DNA of 64,000 nt from Actinomycetota bacterium (lineage in GTDB: Bacteria; Actinomycetota; Thermoleophilia; Solirubrobacterales; Solirubrobacteraceae), in the NCBI GenBank assembly GCA_005883215.1, contig VAYS01000026.1, positions 1-64,000 of the forward strand, read 5' to 3'. Positions 28,196-36,055 of the stretch are shown here, piece after piece (position 1 is the stretch's first letter; each line of letters starts with the position of its first letter). The notes beneath the pieces are model-generated. The model did not search any database and was not told the origin of the DNA. It saw only the letters and a list, made by a program, of their open reading frames with translations. The translations under genes and the position numbers were made by a program.

Positions 28196-29389
28196 ATGGT
28201 TGGCCGGGTGTCCACCGCCGCCGCCCCCGCCGCCCTCTCGCTGATCCCCTCTCAGGAGGAGACGCTCCTGCGCGAGGCGGTGAGCGGCATCTGCCGCCAG
28301 TTCGGCCGCGAGTACATGCAGCAAAAGCGCGACTCCGGCGGGCCGCCCAGCGAGCTGTGGGAGGCGCTGGCCAGCCGGGGCTACATGGGCGTCAACATCC
28401 CCGAGGAATACGACGGCGGCGGCCTGGGGATGGCCGCCCTGTCGGCCGTCGGCGAGGAGATCGCCGCCGCCGGCTGCGCCCTGCTGCTGATCGTCGTATC
28501 GCCGGCGATCGTGGGCAGCATCCTGGTCCGCCACGGCACCCCCGAGCAGAAGGAGCGCTGGCTGCGGGGCATCGGCGCCGGCACGACCAAGGTGGCGTTC
28601 GCCATCACCGAAGCCGACGCCGGTACCAACTCCCACAACCTCGCCACGTCGCTGCGCCGCGACGACGGGCGCTTCCTCCTCAACGGGCAGAAGACGTTCA
28701 TCTCCGGCGTCGAGGACGCCGACGCGGTGTGCGTGGTGGCGCGCACCCGGACGTCCGACGGAGGGCTCGGCCTTCCCTCGCTGGCGATCGTCGACGTCGA
28801 CGCCCCGGGGTTCACCCGCCAGCAGATTCCGATGGCGGTGCGCGGCGCCGACAAGCAGTGGACGCTGTTCTTCGACGACGTCGAGCTCGAGGAGGAGCGG
28901 CTGGTCGGCGGCGAGAACGGCGGCCTGGGCGTGGTCTTCGACGGGCTCAACCCGGAGCGCATAATGGGCGCCTCGATCTCCACCGGGATCGGTCGCCTGG
29001 CGCTCGAACGCGGCGCCGCCTACGCGCGCGAGCGCCGGGTCTGGGGCCAGCCGATCGGGGCCCACCAGGGCGTCGCCCACCCCCTCGCCGAAGCCAAGAT
29101 CGAGCTCGAGCTGGCCCGCCTCATGACCCAGAAGGCGGCCGCGCTCTACGACGCCGGCGCGCCGGGGGCGGGCGAGGCGGCCAACATGGCCAAGTACGCC
29201 GCGGCCGAGGCGGGCATCCACTGCGTGGACCGGGCGATCCAGGCCCACGGGGGCAACGGCTTCGCGCTGGAGTACGGGCTGAGCGACCTGTGGTGGGGCG
29301 TGCGTGTGGCGCGCACCGCTCCGGTGTCGCGCGAGATGGTCCTCAACTACGTGGCCGAGCACTCGCTCGGCCTGCCCAAGTCCTACTGA
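28196..29389 (+). CDS. Acyl-CoA dehydrogenase
   Basis: A complete acyl-CoA dehydrogenase: NIPEEYDGGGLGMAALSAVGEE, FAITEADAGTNSHNLAT, KTFISGVEDADAVCVVARTR, YARERRVWGQPIGAHQGVAHPL and QAHGGNGFALEYGLSDLWW. The ATG at 28196 has GAGGGC just upstream; a GTG at 28208 is the alternative start. It is divergent from the SDR. Its 3' end overlaps the convergent sortase gene by 7 bp. Confidence 0.9.
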   Translation: MVGRVSTAAAPAALSLIPSQEETLLREAVSGICRQFGREYMQQKRDSGGPPSELWEALASRGYMGVNIPEEYDGGGLGMAALSAVGEEIAAAGCALLLIVVSPAIVGSILVRHGTPEQKERWLRGIGAGTTKVAFAITEADAGTNSHNLATSLRRDDGRFLLNGQKTFISGVEDADAVCVVARTRTSDGGLGLPSLAIVDVDAPGFTRQQIPMAVRGADKQWTLFFDDVELEEERLVGGENGGLGVVFDGLNPERIMGASISTGIGRLALERGAAYARERRVWGQPIGAHQGVAHPLAEAKIELELARLMTQKAAALYDAGAPGAGEAANMAKYAAAEAGIHCVDRAIQAHGGNGFALEYGLSDLWWGVRVARTAPVSREMVLNYVAEHSLGLPKSY

Positions 29390-30456
29390 CGGGCGTCCTG
29401 CTCAGGGGATAGGGGCCGCTGGCGCGACCCGGGCTCATCGTCGCCGCGCCCCCGCCGCACGCCCAGGAAGCCCCATACCGCCAGGAGGGCGAGCCCCACC
29501 ACGCCGAGCACCCCGCCCCCCACCACCGCCACCGGCTCCAGCGCGCCCCACGGCCCGGGTCCGGCGATCGGAGGCTCCCGCGCAGGGAGCCGAGCGGGGG
29601 TGCCGCCGGCCGCCGGTGGGCCGCCGGGCGGGGCCGCTGCCGGGCTGGCCGGAAGCGGGGGCGGGGCGGGCAGCTCGGCGATCTGGGCATGGGCGCGGGC
29701 CAGCGCCTGCGCGCTCGGTCGGATATCGATCAGCCGGGCGTAGACCAGGATGCGCTGGGTGGCGCTGTAAAGCGGGTGGCAGGCGGTCAGCACCAGCCGG
29801 TCATAGCCGGCGAAGTCGAACGCCGAGCGATAGCCGGCCGGCACGATCACCCGCCGCTCGACCGCGTAGGTGAAGCTCCCGTAGGGCGCGTCGAGGCTCA
29901 GGCGGTTCCCGCCCCGCAGGTCGTCCAGGTGCCGAAACGGCGCCAGGTAGGTGGTGCGGTGGCCGGCGATCGCCACCGTCCCCGTCTCGCCGGGCAGCGG
30001 CGTCTGGCTGTAGTGGGCCGGGCCCCTGCGCAGGCTCGCGGCGCCGGAGCCCTGAACGACCACGTAGCTCAGATGCAGCCGGCCGATGCGGATGCGGGCG
30101 AGGGCGTGGCCGGGTCGGGTGCTGGCGTTTTCGGTCCGGGCGAAGTAGCGCAGCGTGGCGCGCAGGCGCGTGCGCTGGTCGCGGATCGCGCGCACCTGGC
30201 CGGGCACGACGGCGAGGGTCCGGCGCTCGAGCGCGGCCAGCTCCGAGCGCAGGTGGCGCTGGTCGCGGGCGGCCAGGAACGAGGTGATCGGCTCCTTCCA
30301 CAACAGCGTGATCGCCGTCTCGGCCAGCAGCAGGGCGCCGAGGGCGAACATCGCGCTGGACAGCCGGCGTAGCCACCGTGCCCGGCGAGCCCCTGGCTCC
30401 GGCGCCGGGTCGGGCGGGCGCTGGCGAGGCCGCTCTGCCACTGGCGGCCCCGCCAT
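29383..30456 (-). CDS. Class E-like sortase
   Basis: A transpeptidase that attaches exported proteins to the cell wall. The catalytic triad is H166 in AIAGHRTTY, C226 in VLTACHPLYSATQ and R235. An N-terminal membrane segment (33-53) follows a Pro/Arg-rich head, and the sortase domain spans about 120-250. Beyond it lies a Pro/Ala-rich region and a second membrane helix with an RRGRGDDEP tail, an unusual C-terminal extension. The gene sits 17 bp downstream of a gene encoding an LAHTG sorting signal. Confidence 0.88.
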   Translation of the reverse strand: MAGPPVAERPRQRPPDPAPEPGARRARWLRRLSSAMFALGALLLAETAITLLWKEPITSFLAARDQRHLRSELAALERRTLAVVPGQVRAIRDQRTRLRATLRYFARTENASTRPGHALARIRIGRLHLSYVVVQGSGAASLRRGPAHYSQTPLPGETGTVAIAGHRTTYLAPFRHLDDLRGGNRLSLDAPYGSFTYAVERRVIVPAGYRSAFDFAGYDRLVLTACHPLYSATQRILVYARLIDIRPSAQALARAHAQIAELPAPPPLPASPAAAPPGGPPAAGGTPARLPAREPPIAGPGPWGALEPVAVVGGGVLGVVGLALLAVWGFLGVRRGRGDDEPGSRQRPLSPEQDARQ

Positions 30457-30473
30457 CTGCGCAAGCCCGGCGA

Positions 30474-30803
30474 CTAGGCCAGCGTGCCAGCCGACGCGCG
30501 TCGCCGCACGACGACCGCCCCGCCGATGAGCCCGGCTCCGAGCAGGCCCAGGATCCAGACCTCAAAACCGGTGTGGGCGAGGTTGCTGCCCCGGCCGACC
30601 AGCGTGGCCGACTGCCCAACGTGCTTGAGGCACTGGGCGGTCGACAGACGCTTGCCGTTGATCTTGATGGTCTGGTTCTGGCAGTCCTGGCGGGTCACGG
30701 TGGACTTCGCCGCCAGCGCCGGGACGGCGGCCACGAACACCAGCGCAACCGCGACCGCCCCGAGCGCTAGGGCGCGCCGCGCGACTGAACGACCTGAGGT
30801 CAT
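30474..30803 (-). CDS. Cell-wall-sorted surface protein with LAHTG signal
   Basis: A 109-residue exported protein: signal peptide to VPALAA, a short domain with two cysteines (QDCQNQ, AQCLKH) that may form a disulfide, then LAHTG at 75-79, a hydrophobic helix (VWILGLLGAGLIGGAVVV) and RRRASAG. That is the classic sorting-signal order, and LAxTG is the motif known for class E sortases. The adjacent sortase is its likely enzyme. The mature part is only about 40 residues. Confidence 0.85.
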   Translation of the reverse strand: MTSGRSVARRALALGAVAVALVFVAAVPALAAKSTVTRQDCQNQTIKINGKRLSTAQCLKHVGQSATLVGRGSNLAHTGFEVWILGLLGAGLIGGAVVVRRRASAGTLA

Positions 30804-30907
30804 AGGCCCTCCTCCGAGGATCGGGGACGCGGCGAACCTACCACGAGGGCCGTTGCCTCACTTCGGCGGGTAGCGCCGAAGCCAGCGAGCGCCGGGACAC
30901 CGCCGAC

Positions 30908-31453
30908 TCATCGAGGGCCCCCTAGTAACTGCTCGAGCGCAAACGTAAGCACGCGACGGCGGGTTCGCCGGTCCAGGCCCTGGACGAACGTGCCCTCGGC
31001 CGTCGCCCGAAAGCTTTGGACCGCGACGGGCAGGTCCGCCTCCGATACGTGCCCTCGCAGGGCGTTGGAGAGCATCCGCGAGAGCAGACCGTCGAGGCGC
31101 GCGACGAAGTCGGCGACAACCGCGGAGCTGAGCGCGCGCTCGGTCATCGCCCCTCTCAGGCCCGAGAGCGCTTGGAACTGGTCGATGAACCACAGCACCC
31201 GTTCGATCTCGCCCACCCGCTTCGACGGCTTGCGGGCGGCGATCTCCCGGAGCATCCGCTCGAGCGTCGCGACGAACAGCTCGTCCTTGGAGGGGAAGTA
31301 CCAGTAGATCGCGTTCTGCGCCACTCCGAGCTCGCGGGCGATCGCCGCCACCGAGAGCGCCGGATAGCCGCCCTCGCGCAGCCTCCGCTCGGCGACGGCC
31401 AGGATCTCGTCCATCTTCTCGTCGCGGCTCTCGGCGGGGCGCGTCCTCGGCAT
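30908..31453 (-). CDS. TetR-family transcriptional regulator
   Basis: The N-terminal helix-turn-helix is typical: ILAVAERRLREGGYPALSV, AIARELGVAQNAIYWYFPSKDELF. The C-terminal ligand domain is about 120 residues. It is divergent from the Ddn-like gene at 31519, and the shared spacer holds two near-identical 17-bp palindromes, so it most likely represses itself and that gene. The inducer is unknown. Confidence 0.9.
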   Translation of the reverse strand: MPRTRPAESRDEKMDEILAVAERRLREGGYPALSVAAIARELGVAQNAIYWYFPSKDELFVATLERMLREIAARKPSKRVGEIERVLWFIDQFQALSGLRGAMTERALSSAVVADFVARLDGLLSRMLSNALRGHVSEADLPVAVQSFRATAEGTFVQGLDRRTRRRVLTFALEQLLGGPR

Positions 31454-31456
31454 CGG

Positions 31457-31505
31457 CTTGACAGCCTCTCAAGAAAAGGTCTATTGTGCTTGAGACCCTC
31501 TCAAG
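31457..31505 (+). promoter_or_regulatory. Promoter with paired TetR-type operators
   Basis: Two palindromes are visible: CTTGACAGCCTCTCAAG (31457-31473, one mismatch between arms) and CTTGAGACCCTCTCAAG (31489-31505, perfect 7-bp arms). Between and within them lies a promoter for the plus strand: TTGACA at 31458-31463, an 18-bp spacer and TATTGT at 31482-31487. One operator covers the -35 box and the other the start region, a strong repressor layout. Confidence 0.75.
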
Positions 31506-31518
31506 GCTAGCCCTCGAC

Positions 31519-32019
31519 ATGACGCTCTCCCGCTTCCTGAAGTCCCTGACCCGGTTTCGCCGCGTCCAGCCCCGAGTCGGGCGCCTGCACGCCGCGCTCC
31601 TACAGCGCAGCGGCGGGCGCCTGCGGCGCTCGCGCCTGCTCGCCGGCGGCCAACCGGTGCTGGCGCTGAGCACCATCGGGCGTCGCTCCGGAGCTTTGCG
31701 CTCGACGGTCCTGGCCTATGTCCGGCACGGGGATGCCTGGGCGGTGGGGGCTCTCAACCTGGGCAGCGACCGACACCCGGCCTGGTGCCTGAACCTCCGC
31801 GCCGAACCCCGCGCCTGGATCGACGTCGATGGAGAGCGCAAGGCGGTGAGCGCACGCGAGGCCACCGGCGAGGAGGCCGAGCGGCTGTGGGGGGCGTTCG
31901 TCGAGCGGCTGCCGGCGATCGCCGAGTCGCGGGGGCTAGCCAAGCGCCAGGTACCGATGGTGGTGCTCGAGTCGCGCGGCGGCGCAGACGATCCGAGCGC
32001 CCGCCTGGGAATGCCATAG
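31519..32019 (+). CDS. Deazaflavin (F420)-dependent nitroreductase / quinone reductase, Ddn family
   Basis: The 166-residue product matches the DUF385/Ddn fold: LALSTIGRRSGALRSTVLAYVRHGDAWAVGALNLGS, HPAWCLNLRAEPRAWIDVDGE and RQVPMVVLE. Family members bind coenzyme F420 and reduce quinones or nitro compounds. The ATG at 31519 was chosen over an upstream in-frame start because it follows the second operator. Control by the divergent TetR is likely. Confidence 0.85.
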   Translation: MTLSRFLKSLTRFRRVQPRVGRLHAALLQRSGGRLRRSRLLAGGQPVLALSTIGRRSGALRSTVLAYVRHGDAWAVGALNLGSDRHPAWCLNLRAEPRAWIDVDGERKAVSAREATGEEAERLWGAFVERLPAIAESRGLAKRQVPMVVLESRGGADDPSARLGMP

Positions 32020-32045
32020 CACTGCTATTTAGATAGTGCTACTAT
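32018..32045 (+). promoter_or_regulatory. AT-rich operator/promoter before the TetR-P450 operon
   Basis: In a very GC-rich setting this 28-bp stretch holds AGCACT...AGTGCT (32018-32040) and the overlapping perfect palindrome ATAGT-GCT-ACTAT (32033-32045). TACTAT at 32040-32045 is a plausible -10 element, 9 bp before the TetR ATG. Autoregulation by that TetR protein is inferred. Confidence 0.55.
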
Positions 32046-32054
32046 CGCTCGTCC

Positions 32055-32726
32055 ATGGCGAGCCGGCGGCGACTCACCCGGGAGGAGAAGAAGGCGCAAA
32101 CGCGCGCCCGACTCCTGCGTGCGGCTGACCACGTCTTCGCCGAGCGGGGGTTCTTTGCCGCCTCGGTGGATGAGATCGCCGAGCGCGCCGGCTTCACGAT
32201 GGGGGCGGTCTACTCGAACTTCGAAAGCAAGGGAGACCTCTTCCTGGCGCTGTTCGAAGAGCACCTGGTCGGTCAGATACGCGGCTACCTCGAGCTGTTC
32301 GAGGCCGGCGAGACCGTCGAAGACCAGTCCCGGGCGGGGGCTGACCGCTGGATGCTCTACCTGCGCGAGCATCCAGACTACTTCCCGGTATTTCTCGAAT
32401 TCGCCGCCTACGCGGCGCGCGAGCCGCGCATGCGCGACGCGTTGGCCGGGCGGCTGGCGGCATTTCGCCAAGCCTTCGCCGGGATGGTCACACGCGGGGC
32501 GGCCGACCTTGGGCTCGAGCTGCCTTCCGAGGTGGCCGACCAGCTGGGCATCGTCATCAACGCGCTAGGCAACGGGTTGGCCCTGGAGAAGCTGGCCAAC
32601 CCCGACGGCGTGCCGGACGACCTCTTCGGCTCGTTCATGGCGTTGCTCTTTCGGTCCCTGGCCAGCTATGCGCAGCGGCCCGAGCTCGACCTGTCCGCGG
32701 CGTCAAGCGAGACGGAGTCGCGGTGA
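32055..32726 (+). CDS. TetR-family transcriptional regulator
   Basis: The DNA-binding head reads RLLRAADHVFAERGFFAASVDEIAERAGFTMGAVYSNF, with ESKGDLFLAL after it, and the C-terminal domain is all helical. Its stop overlaps the GTG of the P450 gene (GTGA), so regulator and enzyme are translated together. The palindromic AT-rich stretch just upstream is the likely operator. Confidence 0.9.
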   Translation: MASRRRLTREEKKAQTRARLLRAADHVFAERGFFAASVDEIAERAGFTMGAVYSNFESKGDLFLALFEEHLVGQIRGYLELFEAGETVEDQSRAGADRWMLYLREHPDYFPVFLEFAAYAAREPRMRDALAGRLAAFRQAFAGMVTRGAADLGLELPSEVADQLGIVINALGNGLALEKLANPDGVPDDLFGSFMALLFRSLASYAQRPELDLSAASSETESR

Positions 32727-34096
32727 CGCTCCCCCCCGGCCCCCGGCTTCCCCCGCTCGCTCAGACGCTCGACTGGGTGTTTCGACCCACCCGCTTCATG
32801 TCGCGCTGTCAGCAGCGCTACGGCGACTTCTTCACGGTTCGCCTGCTCGGGCTGGGTGCCTCCGGCTCGGTGCCGGCCGTATTCATCTGCGACCCGGTCG
32901 CGGTCAAGGCAATCTTCACCGCCGACCCGGCGCTGGCCCCCGCGGGCGCCGGTCGGGAGGCCATGGAGCCGATGTTCGGTGCGCGCTCGGTGCTGTTGAT
33001 CGACGGCCCCGAGCACATGCGCCAGCGCAAGCTGATGCTCCCCCCGTTCCACGGCGAGCGCCTGGCCCGCTACGCGGAGCTGATCGGCGAGATCGCCGGC
33101 CAGGAGGTCTCGCGCTGGCCGCGACGGAGCGCGTTTCGGCTCCAGGAGCGGATGCAGTCGATCACGCTCGAGGTGATCCTGCGGGTCGTCTTCGGCCTGG
33201 ACGAGGGGGAGCGGCGCGACCTCGTTCGCGCCCGCATCAAGGCGCTGCTCGAGATTGTCGCCAACCCGCTCTCCGAGCTCTTCGCCGGCCTGCCCGAGCG
33301 CGTCGGCCCGGTCAACCTCCGCGCGCCATTCCTCAAGGCCCGGGACGCCGCCGACGCCGTCCTCTACGAGGAGATCTCGTCGCGGCGTGTCGAGCCCGGA
33401 CTCGAGCAGCGCGACGACATCCTCTCGCTGCTGCTCCAAGCCCGCGACGAGAAGGGCGAGACCATGACCGACCGCGAGCTGCGGGACCAGCTCGTGACCC
33501 TCTTGCTCGCGGGCCACGAGACGACGGCCACGGCACTGGCCTGGGCGCTGGATCAACTGCTGCGCCGCCCGGACGCATTAAAGCGCTCGGTCGTCGAGGC
33601 CCGTGGCGATGAAGCCGAGCACCCGTACCTCGAAGCCGTCATCAAGGAGACGCTGCGGATGCGTCCACCGATACCGATCGTCGACCGTCGTCTGGCCGCC
33701 AGTTTCGACTTCGACGGCGTGCGGCTTCCCGCCGGCACGATCGTCGCTCCCTGCATCTACCTCATCCACCACCACCCGCGGGTCTACCCGGAACCCCACG
33801 CCTTTCGCCCCGAGCGCTTCCTCGACGCCGCCCCCGACGGCTACGCCTGGCTGCCGTTCGGTGGAGGCGTGCGACGCTGCCTGGGCGCAAGCTTCGCCCT
33901 GCTCGAGATGCGCCGCGTGCTCCAGACCGTTCTCGCCCGCGTCGAGCTCGAGCCCGCTCGCGCGCGCCCGGAGGCAATCCGCCGCCGCGCGATCGTCCTG
34001 GCCCCGCGGCGGGGCATGCCCGTGCGCGTCAAGGCAGAGGGGCGTCGCCTCCCGGCTCCTCGTCCGCCCGCCACCACAGCGAGCGCTCGGGCCTGA
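32723..34096 (+). CDS. Cytochrome P450
   Basis: A 457-residue haem monooxygenase: proline-rich head PPGPRLPPLAQTLDWV, I-helix LLLAGHETTATALAW, ExxR in KETLRMRPP, PERF and the haem loop FGGGVRRCLGASFALLEM with the axial Cys. The PPGP head and AGHETT motif resemble class-A-like bacterial P450s related to CYP110/CYP135. No ferredoxin or reductase gene is adjacent. The substrate is unknown. F420-type enzymes lie on both sides. Confidence 0.92.
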   Translation: MTLPPGPRLPPLAQTLDWVFRPTRFMSRCQQRYGDFFTVRLLGLGASGSVPAVFICDPVAVKAIFTADPALAPAGAGREAMEPMFGARSVLLIDGPEHMRQRKLMLPPFHGERLARYAELIGEIAGQEVSRWPRRSAFRLQERMQSITLEVILRVVFGLDEGERRDLVRARIKALLEIVANPLSELFAGLPERVGPVNLRAPFLKARDAADAVLYEEISSRRVEPGLEQRDDILSLLLQARDEKGETMTDRELRDQLVTLLLAGHETTATALAWALDQLLRRPDALKRSVVEARGDEAEHPYLEAVIKETLRMRPPIPIVDRRLAASFDFDGVRLPAGTIVAPCIYLIHHHPRVYPEPHAFRPERFLDAAPDGYAWLPFGGGVRRCLGASFALLEMRRVLQTVLARVELEPARARPEAIRRRAIVLAPRRGMPVRVKAEGRRLPAPRPPATTASARA

Positions 34097-34463
34097 ATCG
34101 CAGCAGCGGCCCCGGCGGTCGGCGCTGGCGGTAGGGCTCATAGCGCGCCGCGAGGGCGGCCATGCCCGCCGGCGCCTTAGCGGGTTCGAGCAGGTCGACG
34201 ACGCCGAGCAGCTGCACCCAGGCGAGCTGGCCCCAATCGTCGGCGTAGCGGTCGATGCACAGCGCCGCCCGGGGTCGGTGGCGTAGGTAGCGCAGGCGGG
34301 CGGGCTCGGGGGTGCGCTTGGGTTTGTCGTCTACGGCGCTCCACACCGCGCCCTCGGCGACAGCGAAGGTAACGGGCAGGACGCGCGGATGCTCAGCGTC
34401 GTCGAGGAAAGCCAGCCGCGCGACGCGCTGCTCGTCGAGCAGGTCCCGCGCCCAAGAGGGCAG
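34029..34463 (-). CDS. PPOX-class F420-dependent protein (start unresolved)
   Basis: The split-barrel core reads RVARLAFLDDAEHPRVLPVT, then AVWSAVDDKPKR, ALCIDRYADDWGQLAWVQ and a C-terminal SLWWRA, as in Rv0121-type PPOX proteins that may bind F420. The only ATG or GTG in frame is GTG at 34346, which would delete the first two strands. The homologous reading continues upstream to a stop near 34499 without a normal start. The CTG at 34463 is used as a placeholder. Its 3' end overlaps the P450 gene by 68 bp. Confidence 0.6.
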   Translation of the reverse strand: MPSWARDLLDEQRVARLAFLDDAEHPRVLPVTFAVAEGAVWSAVDDKPKRTPEPARLRYLRHRPRAALCIDRYADDWGQLAWVQLLGVVDLLEPAKAPAGMAALAARYEPYRQRRPPGPLLRFRPERSLWWRADEEPGGDAPLP

Positions 34464-34520
34464 CTCATCTATCGTGGCCGCACCGATCGAGTCAGCCTAG
34501 AGCGACAGCGAGGAGGAGCG

Positions 34521-35381
34521 ATGGAGGTTGGAATCGGGTTGCCGGCCACGATCCCCGGCGTGGAGCGAGACCAGTTGCTGGAGTGGGCGCGCCGCGCCGA
34601 GGCTCGCGGCTTCTCCAGCCTGGGCGTGATCGATCGCATCGTCTATCCCAACTACGAGCCGCTGATCGCGCTCGCGGGGGCCGCAGCGGTGACCGAGCGG
34701 ATCCGCCTGACCACCGCGATCCTGATCGCCCCCTATCGCGTCAACGGGGCGTTGGTGGCCAAGCAGGCGGCCACGCTTCACCACCTGTCCCAGGGCCGCC
34801 TGGTGCTGGGCACCGCGATCGGCGCGCGCGAGGACGACTACGAGGCCTCGGGGGTGGACATCCACACCCGGGGCAAGCGCTTTGAGGAGATGCTCAACCT
34901 GTGGCGGCGCGTATGGGCGGGCGAGGAGTTCGGGACGGCGGGCGGGATCGGACCCCAGCCCCCCGGCGGTGGTCCCACGCTGATTCTCGGCGGCACGGTC
35001 GATGCCGCCTTTGAGCGGGCGGCCCGGTTTGGCGAGGGTTGGATCCAGGGGGGAGGCTCACCCGACCAATTCAAGGAGGGCGTGGCCAAGCTGGACGCGG
35101 CGTGGCGCTCGGCTGGGCGCGAGGGCGAGCCCCGCAAGATGGCACTCGCCTACTTCTCCCTCGGCGCGGACGCCGAGCAGGCGGCCGACCGCTACCTGCA
35201 CGACTACTACGCCTTCCTCGGCGAGATCGCCGACATGATCGCCGGCAGCGCGGCCACCGACGCGGACACCGTCAAGCAGTACGTCGACGCTTTCGCGCAG
35301 GCGGGCTGTGACGAGTTGATCTTCTTCCCCAGCAGCGCCGATCCCGAGCAGGTCGATCTGCTGGCGGACGCGGTCAAGTGA
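34521..35381 (+). CDS. LLM-class F420-dependent oxidoreductase
   Basis: A luciferase-like (bacterial TIM barrel) protein of 286 residues: VGIGLPATIPGVERDQLLEWARRAE, SLGVIDRIVYPNYEPLIALAGAA, LHHLSQGRLVLGTAIGARE and TLILGGTVDAAFERAARFGEGW. Actinobacterial members usually use F420H2. AGGAGGAG lies 4-5 bp before the ATG. It is divergent from the PPOX-type gene, and together with the Ddn-like gene it makes a local cluster of F420-type enzymes. Confidence 0.88.
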   Translation: MEVGIGLPATIPGVERDQLLEWARRAEARGFSSLGVIDRIVYPNYEPLIALAGAAAVTERIRLTTAILIAPYRVNGALVAKQAATLHHLSQGRLVLGTAIGAREDDYEASGVDIHTRGKRFEEMLNLWRRVWAGEEFGTAGGIGPQPPGGGPTLILGGTVDAAFERAARFGEGWIQGGGSPDQFKEGVAKLDAAWRSAGREGEPRKMALAYFSLGADAEQAADRYLHDYYAFLGEIADMIAGSAATDADTVKQYVDAFAQAGCDELIFFPSSADPEQVDLLADAVK

Positions 35382-35406
35382 CGTCGACGGTCAGAGCCCG
35401 TCTCGC

Positions 35407-35922
35407 TCACCTCGGTGTGGGGAGCCCTTCGTACAGGGAGCGCCGGCCTTCGCGCGCGCCGTAGTAGACGAGCGCGAATGCCGACGCCGGGTCGGCCCAC
35501 CACACGCCAGCCCAGGCATTGAGCACGAGCCCGACCAGCAGGGTGGCCGCGAGCATCCCGTCGATCATGGTCACCCGTGCCTCAGTCTGGAGGACGAGAT
35601 TTCCCAGCCTGCTCCCCGTGCGGCCCTTCGCCGCCGCCAGGGTGAACATCGCACCCGCCGTCAGCGCGAGCCAAATGATGCCGGCGAGCGACTGGCGCGG
35701 GTGCGCGCCGGTGGTCAGGACGTAGGTCGACTGGACCAAGATGTAGGCGGCGAGCAGGAGGAAGGCCACGCCGATCGCCCGCAGCGCTCGTCGTTCGCGC
35801 TCGAGCGCGGCCAGGCCCCGTAGCTGCCAGACGACGACCAGCGAGGCGAGGATCTCGATCAGCGAGTCGAGCCCGAACCCGGCGAGCGCGACCGAACCGG
35901 CCGAGACGGCCGCCGCCAGCAC
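35407..35922 (-). CDS. Cation diffusion facilitator-like transporter, N-terminally truncated
   Basis: The translation AGSVALAGFGLDSLIEILASLVVVW, later ARVTMIDGMLAATLLVGLVLN and WWADPASAFALVYYGAREG match CDF metal transporters, including the Asp pairs of the transport site. Homology continues upstream of the GTG start in the same frame (LWLEYATLGWNVVGSAV) back to an in-frame TGA near 35982, with no usable start before it. The gene has therefore lost its first helix start and may be non-functional. The usual cytoplasmic C-terminal domain is also absent. Confidence 0.6.
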   Translation of the reverse strand: MLAAAVSAGSVALAGFGLDSLIEILASLVVVWQLRGLAALERERRALRAIGVAFLLLAAYILVQSTYVLTTGAHPRQSLAGIIWLALTAGAMFTLAAAKGRTGSRLGNLVLQTEARVTMIDGMLAATLLVGLVLNAWAGVWWADPASAFALVYYGAREGRRSLYEGLPTPR

Positions 35923-36055
35923 GACGGCCGAGCCGACGACGTTCCAGCCGAGCGTCGCGTACTCCAGCCAAAGCCCGCGTCAGCGCAGATGGGCTGCGCG
36001 CGGGCGATCAGGCAGCAGCATGGCGCGAAGCGCCGCTCATCGAGTAGGCAGGCGC

